Notes under the pieces: model-generated
The model's input: the letters and a program-made list of their open reading frames with translations, nothing else
What the model was told of the DNA's origin: nothing
Database searches by the model: none
Assembly (NCBI GenBank): GCA_021186555.1
Contig: JAJKFL010000011.1
Coordinates: 337,001 to 401,000, forward strand
DNA: 64,000 nt
Origin: Reticulitermes speratus
Lineage: Eukaryota; Arthropoda; Insecta; Blattodea; Rhinotermitidae
Direction: 5' to 3'
Translations under genes and position numbers: made by a program
Shown here: positions 22,289-32,642 of the stretch, one piece after another
Numbering within the stretch: position 1 is the stretch's first letter
How the letters are laid out: every line of letters starts with the position of its first letter

Positions 22289-22336
22289 TTCAATTTCCCT
22301 TTCAGTCGGGCACGGTGACGCATCAGGCTTCTATTT

Positions 22337-22392
22337 GGTGATATCTGTTTGGTGATATCTGTTTGGTGATATCTGTTTGGTGATATCTGTTT
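22337..22392. repeat. 14-bp tandem repeat, 4 copies
   Basis: GGTGATATCTGTTT four times, just after the 27-bp array; it shares the GGTGAT start of that unit's GGTGATGC. Confidence 0.95.
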
Positions 22393-22716
22393 CGAATGTC
22401 GACTGGATAATTTGATATCCTGAAGAGAAGATCTTAGTGGTATCACTCACCCTCTCCCCGTCCCGGTAAGCTCCTACACAATCCCTACTTTAGGCCACTT
22501 TAGCTACTGAGTATCGTAACATATCGAACACAAATAGGCCTAAGTTACAGCCAACTGAAGTTACAAATACAATTTTTTAAAGACAGAATTCAAATATTAG
22601 TACAAAAATCTCAACATGTCAGAAACTATGAACATGGCGGCGGTAGGAATTGTTAAGTTCATGTCTGACAAATTTAAAGTACAGAGAATTAGTACCTTGT
22701 GTATAACTTCTTTCAC

Positions 22717-22750
<34 letters not shown>

Positions 22751-23284
22751 TTCACAGGAACAGTGTTAATACATTTACAATTTCAATAAAGGTACCTGGC
22801 ATACACGTATGATAATCTTATTACTGTAGCTTACATAGCGGAAACAAACATGCTAATTACAAACATGCTAATTACAAACATGCTAATTACAAACTGATGT
22901 TACTTAAACAAAACACTTCTAAGATAGGTTTTGTAGAAATGGACGTTGTGCAATAGCAAATGTAGCGTTATGAGTTCTGCCATATTATCTCTTGTTCTAC
23001 GTTGTTACAGAGACACGGCAAAGTAAATCAGCAGAGGAAACGGAAAGAAAAGAAAGGTAAAAATAGAGATATCAGCAAATTTTAGAATGGTGTCAAAAGC
23101 AATCCGTTACATTTTTTTGGCGGCACCGCAAAAGTTCCTACAGCCACGTGTCATAAAATGCACTGGTTATGTTTTTAACATTTTAAAGCATGGAATTTAT
23201 TGCACGTGTCTGCTGTTTTAACAATAAATAACTCTGAAATTTCCCACACACAATGGATTTTTACGTTTCATATATTTCTTTGAG
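22393..23284. other. Unassigned DNA with microsatellites
   Basis: Holds an (AAT)n run at 22717-22749 and three copies of ACATGCTAATTACAA at 22848-22892. Otherwise nothing recognised. Confidence 0.8.
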
Positions 23285-23345
23285 TATTTCACTGACTGGT
23301 ACTTGTAATGGGGACAGCGTATGTTTACTGCGCGGTGCGGACTAA
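23285..23345 (+). repeat. Element X fragment
   Basis: CACTGACTGGTACTTGTAAT followed by GTTTACTGCGCGGTGCGGAC matches the end of the 114-bp unit in plus orientation, with substitutions. Confidence 0.65.
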
Positions 23346-23454
23346 ACATATAATTTATACGAAACTTATGCTATGCTGCAATGTTCAGTGGGAATTTGGC
23401 CCACTAATTGTACTGACTGTACAGTAAATAACTTTGTGGTTTGAGGGTTAAGAC

Positions 23455-23600
23455 AGCGCACAGTTCCGTGGGTGGTTACCGGTGTTTCGAAAGAGCTTGC
23501 TGCTCAGATTTCAAGGAAGATGCACATTCTTCCACATATTGGTAAACACTCAAAAACTGCTGATACACGGCGTCACAACCCAGCATCTTCACGGTCATGC
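23455..23600. repeat. Fold-back family fragment
   Basis: GGTGTTTCGAAAGAGCTTGC, GGAAGATGCACATTCTTCC and CACGGCGTCACAACCCAG appear in the family order. Confidence 0.5.
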
Positions 23601-23814
23601 GAATGTAAATCTCAGCAACGATCTTCACTGGCCTCAATGTTGTGTGTGTTGTTTGAGGGAGGAAACAACTTAAGTGTTGTTCAGTCGTAACAAAAATACT
23701 GCTGATAAAGCACGACTGATAACTACCAGCATTCTACATCGTGCGAAACTGACACTGAACACAAATGCGGCAACATCACAGACGTGCAGTGACGACACTA
23801 CGGGCCAGGCACCG

Positions 23815-24033
23815 CGGCGTCTGGTTGGATACCCAGCAGAAAAAAAGAGAGAACTTAACTCCTCCAAAATGCCCAGGAGGCTATGGGGCTTCTCACTTAA
23901 TGGACTGCACAGGTTACTTCACCAGGGACAAAGCGGCCGGCGTGTGAAGCTGACCACTCATTTCCATCAAGTGCCGATATCAAGAGTAACTGTAGATACA
24001 CCTCCACAACCCACAGACCTTCACGGTGTACAC
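23815..24033 (+). mobile_element. SINE family III, head-truncated
   Basis: Begins near the degenerate B box (TTGGATACCCAGCAG), then CTCCAAAATGCCCAGGAGGC, AAAGCGGCCGGCGTGTGAAG and ACCACTCATTTCCATCAAG, as in the copies at 31774 and 52866. The 3' end CCTTCACGGTGTACAC is the first copy of the 34-bp array that follows. Confidence 0.7.
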
Positions 24034-24625
24034 GTGGGTAACTGCAGCAGGCCTTCACGGTGTACACGTGGGTAACTGCAGCAGGCCTTCACGGTGTACA
24101 CGTGGGTAACTGCAGCAGGCCTTCACGGTGTACACGTGGGTAACTGCAGCAGGCCTTCACGGTGTACACGTGGGTAACTGCAGCAGGCCTTCACGGTGTA
24201 CACGTGGGTAACTGCAGCAGGCCTTCACGGTGTACACGTGGGTAACTGCAGCAGGCCTTCACGGTGTACACGTGGGTAACTGCAGCAGGCCTTCACGGTG
24301 TACACGTGGGTAACTGCAGCAGGCCTTCACGGTGTACACGTGGGTAACTGCAGCAGGCCTTCACGGTGTACACGTGGGTAACTGCAGCAGGCCTTCACGG
24401 TGTACACGTGGGTAACTGCAGCAGGCCTTCACGGTGTACACGTGGGTAACTGCAGCAGGCCTTCACGGTGTACACGTGGGTAACTGCAGCAGGCCTTCAC
24501 GGTGTACACGTGGGTAACTGCAGCAGGCCTTCACGGTGTACACGTGGGTAACTGCAGCAGGCCTTCACGATGTACACGTGGGTAACTGCAGCAGGCCTTC
24601 ACGGTGTACACGTGGGTAACTGCAG
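24018..24625. repeat. 34-bp minisatellite seeded by a SINE 3' end, 18 copies
   Basis: Unit CCTTCACGGTGTACACGTGG plus GTAACTGCAGCAGG, last copy 30 bp, only one substitution seen (ACGA at 24570). The first 16 bases correspond to the 3' terminus of SINE family III (compare CGTCTTCATGGTGTGCAC at about 53525). Confidence 0.95.
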
Positions 24626-24678
24626 ACGATGTGTTTGGTCCTTAGCACATAGGAATGTTACTGCAGCCTTTCAGTGAT

Positions 24679-24716
24679 AACTAACTAACTAACTAACTAA
24701 CTAGCTAACTAAATAA
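24679..24716. repeat. (AACT)n microsatellite
   Basis: About nine AACT units with an AGCT interruption. Confidence 0.9.
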
Positions 24717-24754
24717 CTCCGTTCAATCATAAGGTCATTTTTTTAAAGCTTTTG

Positions 24755-25067
24755 GTTCCTCAGGTATTAGGAAATTCCCCAAATTAAAAGAACCGAATGT
24801 TCATTACCGTGTTCACAACAGCTCGCCATTATCCCTATCCTCAGCCAGGTGAATCTAGTCCACATCCTTCCATCCTATTTCTTTAAAATACAATTTAATA
24901 TTATTCTCCCATCTAGCCCCATGTCTTCCAAGTGGTCTCTTTCTTAGGTGATTTCGCACGAACAACGTGTTTGCATTTCTATTTTCTCCCATGCCCACTA
25001 CATGACCCGCCCATCTCACTAGTGCTGCCGCTGCACTGTGCAGTTTACATTCACTGCTGAAGTCCAA
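24755..25067 (-). pseudogene. Non-LTR retrotransposon C-terminal fragment, broken
   Basis: On the minus strand: LVRWAGHVVGMGENRNAN, RKRPLGRHGARWENNIKL, EIGWKDVD, then a stop at 24855-24857 in the W-I-H-L-A-E-D-R-D motif that continues beyond it. The blocks match the LINE tail motifs at 14205-14495. At least one in-frame stop and further stops downstream mark it as dead. The upstream reverse transcriptase is absent. Confidence 0.75.
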
Positions 25068-25104
25068 ATGTCTGGCACTGCGCTCTGTTCTCTAACACCC
25101 TCAG

Positions 25105-25170
25105 TCTTTCTGACTTACTGGCTCACTGACTGACGACTGACCGACTGACTTACTGACTGACTAAGACTAA
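25105..25170. repeat. Degenerate (GACT)n
   Basis: ACTGACTGA-type tetranucleotide DNA with interruptions. Confidence 0.8.
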
Positions 25171-25723
25171 ATCTTTACAATTTTCCTTACTGAAGCTCAT
25201 ACTTATTCCAAATTCAAGCTTTTTGGCATCGACGGTTCAGCACCGTGTTCACAAAAGGCCCACCATATATAATTATCGTAAATGAGATTAATCAAATGAA
25301 GGCCTTCCTTTGGGTTTCTGCACTGTGTGGTACTTATATGTTCCGACGTTTCGGATGAACGAACAGCCACCATATTTATGGTGACTGAATTGCTTTAAGA
25401 GGATGCTGAAGTGATACGAAGGAAGAAATGTGTCAGTTATATAGGGCAGTTTGAGCGTGTTTGGCCAATGAGGAGGCAGGAAGGTTAATAAACTTACGCT
25501 TCACAGTGCACTGTACATTTTAATATTATCCTCCCAGTATGACGACGCCTGTTTTCATAAGCTTGTCATAGTTTGAGGTTTCGCGACTAAAACGCTTTCC
25601 ATCCAATTGCCAGGCGCAGAGGCGCTCAAAACTTTAAACCTCACTGCAGATTTCCTCCGTCCTGCCCTTAGCCTCTTTCACTGGTCCAAACATCCTCAAG
25701 CCACATCTGGCACAAACTCTGAT
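25171..25723. other. Unassigned DNA with a fold-back piece
   Basis: TTCCGACGTTTCGGATGAAC near 25340 belongs to the fold-back family. The rest is unrecognised. Confidence 0.5.
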
Positions 25724-26648
25724 ATATAGTCTTATGCAGTTCAGCGTGACAAGTTAAAAGATATAGTCTTATGCAGTTCAGCGTGACAAGTTAAAAGATA
25801 TAGTCTTATGCAGTTCAGCGTGACAAGTTAAAAGATATAGTCTTATGCAGTTCAGCGTGACAAGTTAAAAGATATAGTCTTATGCAGTTCAGCGTGACAA
25901 GTTAAAAGATATAGTCCTATGCAGTTCAGCGTGACAAGTTAAAAGATATAGTCTTATGCAGTTTAGCGTGACAAGTTAAAAGATATAGTCTTATGCAGTT
26001 CAGCGTGACAAGTTAAAAGATATAGTCCTATGCAGTTCAGCGTGACAAGTTAAAAGATATAGTCTTATGCAGTTTAGCGTGACAAGTTAAAAGATATAGT
26101 CTTATGCAGTTCAGCGTGACAAGTTAAAAGATATAGTCTTATGCAGTTTAGCGTGACAAGTTAAAATATATAGTCTTATGCAGTTCAGCGTGACAAGTTA
26201 AAAGATATAGTCTTATGCAGTTCAGCGTGACAAGTTAAAAGATATAGTCTTATGCAGTTCAGCGTGACAAGTTAAAAGATATAGTCTTATGCAGTTTAGC
26301 GTGACAAGTTAAAAGATATAGTCTTATGCAGTTCAGCGTGACAAGTTAAAAGATATAGTCTTATGCAGTTCAGCGTGACAAGTTAAAAGATATAGTCTTA
26401 TGCAGTTCAGCGTGACAAGTTAAAAGATATAGTCTTATGCAGTTCAGCGTGACAAGTTAAAAGATATAGTCTTATGCAGTTCAGCGTGACAAGTTAAAAG
26501 ATATAGTCTTATGCAGTTCAGCGTGACAAGTTAAAAGATATAGTCTTATGCAGTTCAGCGTGACAAGTTAAAAGATATAGTCTTATGCAGTTCAGCGTGA
26601 CAAGTTAAAAGATATAGTCTTATGCAGTTCAGCGTGACAAGTTAAAAG
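25724..26648. repeat. 37-bp minisatellite, 25 copies
   Basis: Unit includes ATAGTCTTATGCAGTTCAGC and GTGACAAGTTAAAAGAT. Variants AGTCCTA and CAGTTTAGC recur in blocks, indicating segmental duplication of several units. Confidence 0.97.
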
Positions 26649-26766
26649 ACATTCATAAACCAATTCCCTTCCCAACTACAGTTTGTACCATTTACGTGGA
26701 GGCAGCGAATTCCTAAGACACTTCGGTACTGGCGTCACTTCCAAGGTGACAGCGGAGTTACGATCT
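26649..26766. other. Unassigned spacer
   Basis: Short unique DNA between the array and the hAT MITE. Confidence 0.5.
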
Positions 26767-26774
26767 CTCTAGAG

Positions 26775-27121
26775 CAGGGGTGGCCAAACTTGCTTAACAT
26801 AAGAGCCACATACGATAAACTTCAGACGTTTGAGAGCCGCAAGACATAAACAAATATTACACACACGTTTTTATTGTTACATGCACATTTTGTTACAAAA
26901 ATTCCTAAATATATTTACTCACCATGAACATTAAACTTACGTTTTAATCCAGTGGACTCTCAGTTTATACCGGTAAATAATTATAGAGCTTGAAAATTTT
27001 GTATTCACCTTTTATATGAATTGTAGTGCAAAACGGAGCTCAGCCAACATATTTCCGCGAGCCGCAAGTTATATGTCAAAGAGCCGCATGTGACTCGCGA
27101 GCAGCGGTTTGGTCACCGCTG
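26775..27121. mobile_element. hAT-superfamily MITE
   Basis: A 347-bp element with terminal inverted repeats CAGGGGTGGCCAAAC (left) and GTTTGGTCACCGCTG (right), 13 of 15 matching as inverted repeats. The flanking 8-bp duplication is CTCTAGAG (26767-26774) versus CTCTACAG (27122-27129), 7 of 8 matching. The interior is AT-rich and non-coding, with AGAGCCGCATGTGACTCGCG near the right end, a motif typical of animal hAT MITEs with these termini. It would need a transposase supplied elsewhere. Confidence 0.9.
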
Positions 27122-27209
27122 CTCTACAGGTTTTGCAGTTGTGAAATGTTCGCCAACGGACTTGAATAAGACTCACACATCAACAGTTTTGCGTCTGCCT
27201 ATTTATAAA

Positions 27210-27964
27210 GGCAAATGTAACGTACCCCTTGTCATGAGCCTTACAGGCAAATGTAAAGTGCCCCTTGTCATGAGCCTTACAGGCAAATGTAAGGTGCCCC
27301 TTGTCATGAGCCTTACAGGCAAATGTAAGGTACCCCTTGTCATGAGCCTTACAGGCAAATGTAAAGTACCCCTTGTCATGAGCCTTACAGGCAAATGTAA
27401 GGTACCCCTTGTCATGAGCCTTACAGGCAAATGTAAAGTACCCCTTGTCATGAGCCTTACAGGCAAATGTAAAGTACCCCTTGTCATGAGCCTTACAGGC
27501 AAATGTAAGGTACCCCTTGTCATGAGCCTTACAGGCAAATGTAAAGTACCCCTTGTCATGAGCCTTACAGGCAAATGTAAGGTACCCCTTGTCATGAGCC
27601 TTACAGGCAAATGTAAAGTACCCCTTGTCATGAGCCTTACAGGCAAATGTAAAGTACCCCTTGTCATGAGCCTTACAGGCAAATGTAAGGTACCCCTTGT
27701 CATGAGCCTTACAGGCAAATGTAAAGTACCCCTTGTCATGAGCCTTACAGGCAAATGTAAAGTACCCCTTGTCATGAGCCTTACAGGCAAATGTAAGGTA
27801 CCCCTTGTCATGAGCCTTACAGGCAAATGTAACGTACCCCTTGTCATGAGCCTTACAGGAAAATGTAAAGTACCCCTTGTCATGAGCCTTACAGGCAAAT
27901 GTAAAGTACCCCTTGTCATGAGCCTTACAGGCAAATGTAAAGTGCCCTTGTCATGAGCCTTACA
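27210..27964. repeat. 36-bp minisatellite, 21 copies
   Basis: Unit GGCAAATGTAAAGTACCCCT plus TGTCATGAGCCTTACA, last copy missing one C. AAAGTA, AAGGTA, AAAGTG and AACGTA variants are interspersed. Frames open on both strands merely reflect a unit length divisible by three. The array stops at a minus-strand SINE. Confidence 0.97.
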
Positions 27965-27965
27965 G

Positions 27966-28206
27966 GCAATTAAGGGCATCAGACCTATAGTTCCACTCAT
28001 TGTTAACCTCGTCACTAGATGGAGGTGAGTGGTCAAATTCACGCCCAGGCTACTTTACCCCGCTAAACATCGAATAGGAGTTTTGGGGCCCAAGAGCAAA
28101 TCCGGGCATTGGGAGGAAACCATTCTTGGCCACGCAGCGAATGACACCCCGGATCGTCCAGTCCGTCCGTCCGTCGCCTGGTCACTAACGACTTAGCTAT
28201 CCCGGC
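27966..28206 (-). mobile_element. SINE family III, minus strand
   Basis: The minus-strand head GCCGGGATAGCTAAGTCGTT is at the right end. The body has the reverse of GGCTACTTTACCCCGCTAAA and CTATAGTTCCACTCATTGTT, matching the 3' region AATGAGTGGAGCTATACC of the 31774 copy. Its 3' end adjoins the 36-bp array. A (GTCC)n-like short run lies at about 28160. Confidence 0.65.
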
Positions 28207-28703
28207 TTTGTTATGTGTTTGTGCTTCAATTTGACAGCAGCTATTATGTTTATGTAATTGTGCTAGCTTATATCAGCCCCAGGGGACTTATTAGAGGCCT
28301 CAGCACATTGGTAATAGGAAAGAGGCAGAACACAAGCAGTGTTTATGGAGCTGAGTGCTTTAATCTGCTTCAAGCAACCCGACTACATTGCATCTTGTAT
28401 CTCCATGTTGGCTTCAGACCACTCGGATGGACAGCAAGGGAAGTACGGACAGAAGTATAATGGTCAGCATGAAAAACGGGTTACAAGCCATTGTAGTCTT
28501 CTTCCTTCTTTATGGGTGTTGGTCTACCCATCTTTTCTTTGGTCGACCCGCCTTTCTTCTGCCGGTCGTAAAGTAGTCACACTAACATTGAAATGCGTAT
28601 GCTTCATTACTAATGATGTGTCAATTTGCATCTATAATCCATAATGACTAATTTAAATAGTATACATTTAGTTCTTCTCTACTTCATTTGTTTTATGTTT
28701 GTA
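28207..28703. other. Unassigned DNA
   Basis: Overlapping frames of up to 101 codons occur, but none has a recognisable motif. Confidence 0.45.
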
Positions 28704-28800
28704 TAATACATATACCGCAACTGACGTCACAAATATAATACATATACCGCAACTGACGTCACAAATATAATACATATACCGCAACTGACGTCACAAATAT
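28704..28800. repeat. 32-bp tandem repeat, 3 copies
   Basis: Unit contains ATACATATACCGCAACTGAC then GTCACAAATAT; three exact copies. Confidence 0.95.
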
Positions 28801-28897
28801 CATCAACAATATCTCAGTGCTTCTTTCAAACTGTTTTATTAAAGTCCAACTCTAACATCCATATACGGTCGTTGGTACCTTCTGTACAGTGTTGGAG

Positions 28898-29754
28898 CCA
28901 GCCTACGTATACACGGACATAGACTGTCTACGTATATACGTAGACAGTCTACGTATGTACGTAGGCTGTCTACGTATACACGGACATAGACTGTCTACGT
29001 ATATACGTAGACTGTCTACGTATGTACGTAGGCTGTCTACGTATGTACGTAGGCTGTCTACGTATACACGGACATAGACTGTCTACGTATATACGTAGAC
29101 TGTCTACGTATATACGTAGACTGTCTACGTATATACGTAGACTGTCTACGTAAACACGGACATAGACTGTCTACGTATATACGTAGGCTGTCTACGTATA
29201 TACGTAGACAGTCTACGTATATACGTAGACAGTCTACGTATATACGTAGATTGTCTACGTATATACGTAGATTGTCTACGTATGTACGTAGACTGTCTAC
29301 GTATGTACGTAGACTGTCTACGTATGTACGTAGACTGTCTACGTATACACGGACATAGACTGTCTACGTATATACGTAGACTGTCTACGTATATACGTAG
29401 ACTGTCTACGTATATACGTAGACTGTCTACGTATACACGGACATAGACTGTCTACGTATATACGTAGACAGTCTACGTATATACGTAGATTGTCTACGTA
29501 TGTACGTAGACTGTCTACGTATGTACGTAGACTGTCTACGTATGTACGTAGACTGTCTACGTATACACGGACATAGACTGTCTACGTATATACGTAGACT
29601 GTCTACGTATATACGTAGACTGTCTACGTATATACGTAGACTGTCTACGTATATACGTAGACTGTCTACGTATACACGGACATAGACTGTCTACGTATAT
29701 ACGTAGGCTGTCTACGTATATACGTAGACAGTCTACGTATGTACGTAGGCTGTC
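28898..29754. repeat. Palindromic 21-bp array, about 40 copies
   Basis: The core of most units is TCTACGTATATACGTAGA, a perfect 18-bp palindrome, separated by CTG or CAG. A longer variant with TATACACGGACATAGAC recurs at intervals of several units. GTATGTAC variants also occur. Because each unit is self-complementary, the array can fold on either strand. Confidence 0.95.
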
Positions 29755-29881
29755 TCCAAAACTGTACACAAGGACTTATTTTACAACAAAAGCCCATATT
29801 TTAACTGTTTGTCTTCTTCACATACTTTTTGTGTACACGGATTGCTAGTTCGGTTTTGTGCAGTGTTACTTTATTGCGATT

Positions 29882-29921
29882 CCCCGATGATGATCCTATA
29901 AGGGCTCGAAACATGTAGCAG
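29882..29921 (+). ncRNA. Hammerhead-like motif, second copy
   Basis: CCCCGATGATGA, a short hairpin TCCTATAAGGG, CTCGAAAC, ATGTAG. It shares the skeleton of the motif at 12094-12138 (C-rich stem, GA-x-GATGA core, hairpin, CGAAAC, ATGTAG) and a similar AGTGCATT-x-TGTTG downstream. The first core base differs from CUGANGA, so activity is doubtful. It is probably a decayed copy in the tail of a retroelement. Confidence 0.35.
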
Positions 29922-30699
29922 TGTTTAACGTGATATTGCAATATAAAATATCTGGGGAAAATATAGTGCATTTTGTTGTACTGAGTGTTGTGATTCTTCA
30001 ATATAGTTTGCCACTTCCTGTTCCGAAATGCTGCCTCCACTTCTGCCCATCAGAACACTTTAGTGACATTCTCCTCATCACAGATAGAGGAACATTTCTC
30101 CCCCCTACTCCACTCCTCAACCTCTCAATTTCCAAATCGATATTCCAAACCACACTATGCCATTCCTCTCATTACGGTACAGCCAGTTGTATGTCAGTAA
30201 CAGCATCCCCACGCAACATTCATTTTACAGCGCACAAGCACTAACGTTGAACACTTACGTAAGTGTCAAATTAGTTTATTCAATTTACAAATTGCCTTGC
30301 ATTTCTGTCACGCAGGTTATGTCACATAAATGCCAAGACAATTGTACCTACTTCCTGTTTTAACATTTTGGCTCAGACTCCAAAGTTCAAGTTATCTACT
30401 GCCATTTGTCAGAACCTCATTCATTAATTTATCGTAATGAACAGAAGTGTAAATTCTGGTCTCCAATGATTTCCTCTCCTATTTTTGGTGTGGCAAAATG
30501 ACTGGCAAATCGGAGGGTAGGGCGGCACACAGACTCATTTTTCACTGTCATGCCATGCAAAGCCCCGTATCAGGCGCTGCGCTCACAGTTTATTCTTCCT
30601 TTTGGAATTCTTAATTTACTCGGTAATTCCCGTAATGACTCGTATCACGTAAATAGAAACCACAGTAAGGAGACAGACCTGAGACTCACGGGAGTATCG
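29922..30699. other. Unassigned DNA
   Basis: No clear feature; short frames at 29921-30363 look random. Confidence 0.45.
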
Positions 30700-31240
30700 A
30701 GCAAGACCTGAGAGCTCACTGGAGAATATCAGAGCAGAGACTGAGAGCTCACTGGAGAATATCAGAGCAGAGACCTGAGAGCCACTGGAGGTATCAGAGC
30801 AGATACCTGAGAGCTCACTGGAGGATATCAGAGCAGAGACCTGAGAGCTCACTGGAGGTATCAGAGCAGAGACCTGAGAGCTCACTGGAGGTATCAGAGC
30901 AGAGACCTGAGAGCTCACTGGAGGATATCAGAGCAGAGACCTGAGAGCTCACTGGAATATCAGAGCAGAGACCTGAGAGCTCACTGGAGGATATCAGAGC
31001 AGAGACCTGAGAGCTCACTGGAGGATATCAGAGCAGAGACCTGAGAGCTCACTGGAGGTATCAGAGCAGAGACCTGAGAGCTCACTGGAGGTATCAGAGC
31101 AGAGACCTGAGAGCTCACTGGAGGATATCAGAGCAGAGACCTGAGAGCTCACTGGAGGATATCAGAGCAGAGACCTGAGAGCTCACTGGAGGATATCAGA
31201 GCAGAGACCTGAGAGCTCATGAAGATATCAAGCAGTACTG
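30700..31240. repeat. 33/34-bp minisatellite, about 16 copies, indel-rich
   Basis: Unit contains GAGAGCTCACTGGAGGATAT and CAGAGCAGAGACCT. Copies vary by 1-3 bp indels (GGATATC/GGTATC/GAATATC, lost C or A), much more than in neighbouring arrays. Outer copies are most irregular. Confidence 0.92.
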
Positions 31241-31275
31241 AGAGCGTACGTTACTGAGAAGATAATCAGTATCGG

Positions 31276-31773
31276 CTAAGCTATGGGTACTGACAAACAG
31301 GGCCTAAATAGCGTATCGGCACAGCTTTGGCTGGACCATACAGGGCCTAAACAGCGTATCGGCACAGCTTTAGGTGGACATACAGGCCTAAACAGCGTAT
31401 CGCACAGCTTGGGTGGACCATACAGGGCCTAAACAGCGTATCGGCACAGCTTTGGGCTGGACCATACAGGGCCTAAACAGCGTATCGGCACAGCTTTGGG
31501 CTGGACCATACAGGGCCTAAACAGCGTATCGGCACAGCTATGGGCTGGACCATACAGGGCCTAAACAGCGTATCGGCACAGCTATGGGCTGGACCATACA
31601 GGGCCTAAACAGCGTATCGGCACAGGCTATGGGCTGGACCATACAGGGCCTAAACAGCGTATCGGCACAGCTATGGGCTGGTACCATCACAGGGCCTAAA
31701 CAGCGTATCGGCACAGCTATGGGCTGGACCATACAGGGCCTAAACAGCGTATCGGCACAGCTATGGGCTGGAC
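31276..31773. repeat. 44-bp minisatellite, about 11 copies, indel-rich
   Basis: Unit contains CTATGGGCTGGACCATACAG then GGCCTAAACAGCGTATCGGC. Several copies have single-base losses or gains in short homopolymers. It abuts a head-truncated SINE. Confidence 0.93.
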
Positions 31774-31994
31774 CAGACGGCGTTTGACTCCCAGCAAAGG
31801 CAACAACAGATTTGTCTCTCCTAAAAAATTCCAAATCGGATCTGTGCCCCTTCCTCCAGCCTCCTATTGAATGGGTACCGGAGTTATTTCACAGGAATAC
31901 AGCGGCCGGAGTGTGAAACTGAACACTCATCTCCACCACCTTGCCTAGGTTAAGAATGAGTGGAGCTATACCTCCACTCCCCCTACACGCCTTA
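31774..31994 (+). mobile_element. SINE family III, head-truncated
   Basis: Starts at the B-box region (GTTTGACTCCCAGCAAAGG), then TCCAGCCTCCTATTGAATGG, ATACAGCGGCCGGAGTGTGA, AATGAGTGGAGCTATACCTC and CCCCCTACACGCCTT. It is among the better-preserved 3' halves of the family here. Its 5' part is replaced by the 44-bp array. Confidence 0.7.
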
Positions 31995-32642
31995 AGAAAA
32001 GTTGCATTTACTGAAGGCACAAAGATTGTGTCTTGTCAGTCGGTGAATAAGCAAGCGCCATCATGGAAATTAATAAATGAATTTCATATGCATCTGCATT
32101 GGGGATCTGTAACGAAACTTACAGACGAAAATTTTATTGTAGAGCAGGCTACAGTCCTCTTGGGCAGTTAGGTACATAGTTTGGTAAGCAGGCTGACCAC
32201 AACGGCGGGGTACTTCAAGACAGACACAGCAGCGTCCGTCTACCAGGCTAAACGGAGTCATAACATAAAACAACTACACTTTTACCGACCTACAGCCCTG
32301 GAAACCTCAAGTATCACATAAACTTTATTTTGTCTCATGTCTGTCCGGCACCTCGAATGAAAATTTATACATTTTTAGGTGGGCCCATCTTATTTCTTAT
32401 TAATGAATGGTAAATTTAACGACACTACCACTCGCTCAGAGTATACAGGGCACAAACGGCAAGTTTTAAATTAGAAACCTCGAGAAAGGAAGCGGTAGTC
32501 CGATACTGTGAGGCACTACTGGCCAGAATGAATTTAGAAAAATTATGGAGAGACCTGTGTTATAGTAGACAATACCCGGCCGGACTTCGAGCCGGGTACA
32601 TATTGAAACAATTTTGAAGACCTACAGCTTGAACCAAATTAC
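31995..32642. other. Unassigned DNA
   Basis: No gene recognised; frames at 31941-32171 and 32070-32273 overlap the SINE or lack motifs. Confidence 0.45.
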
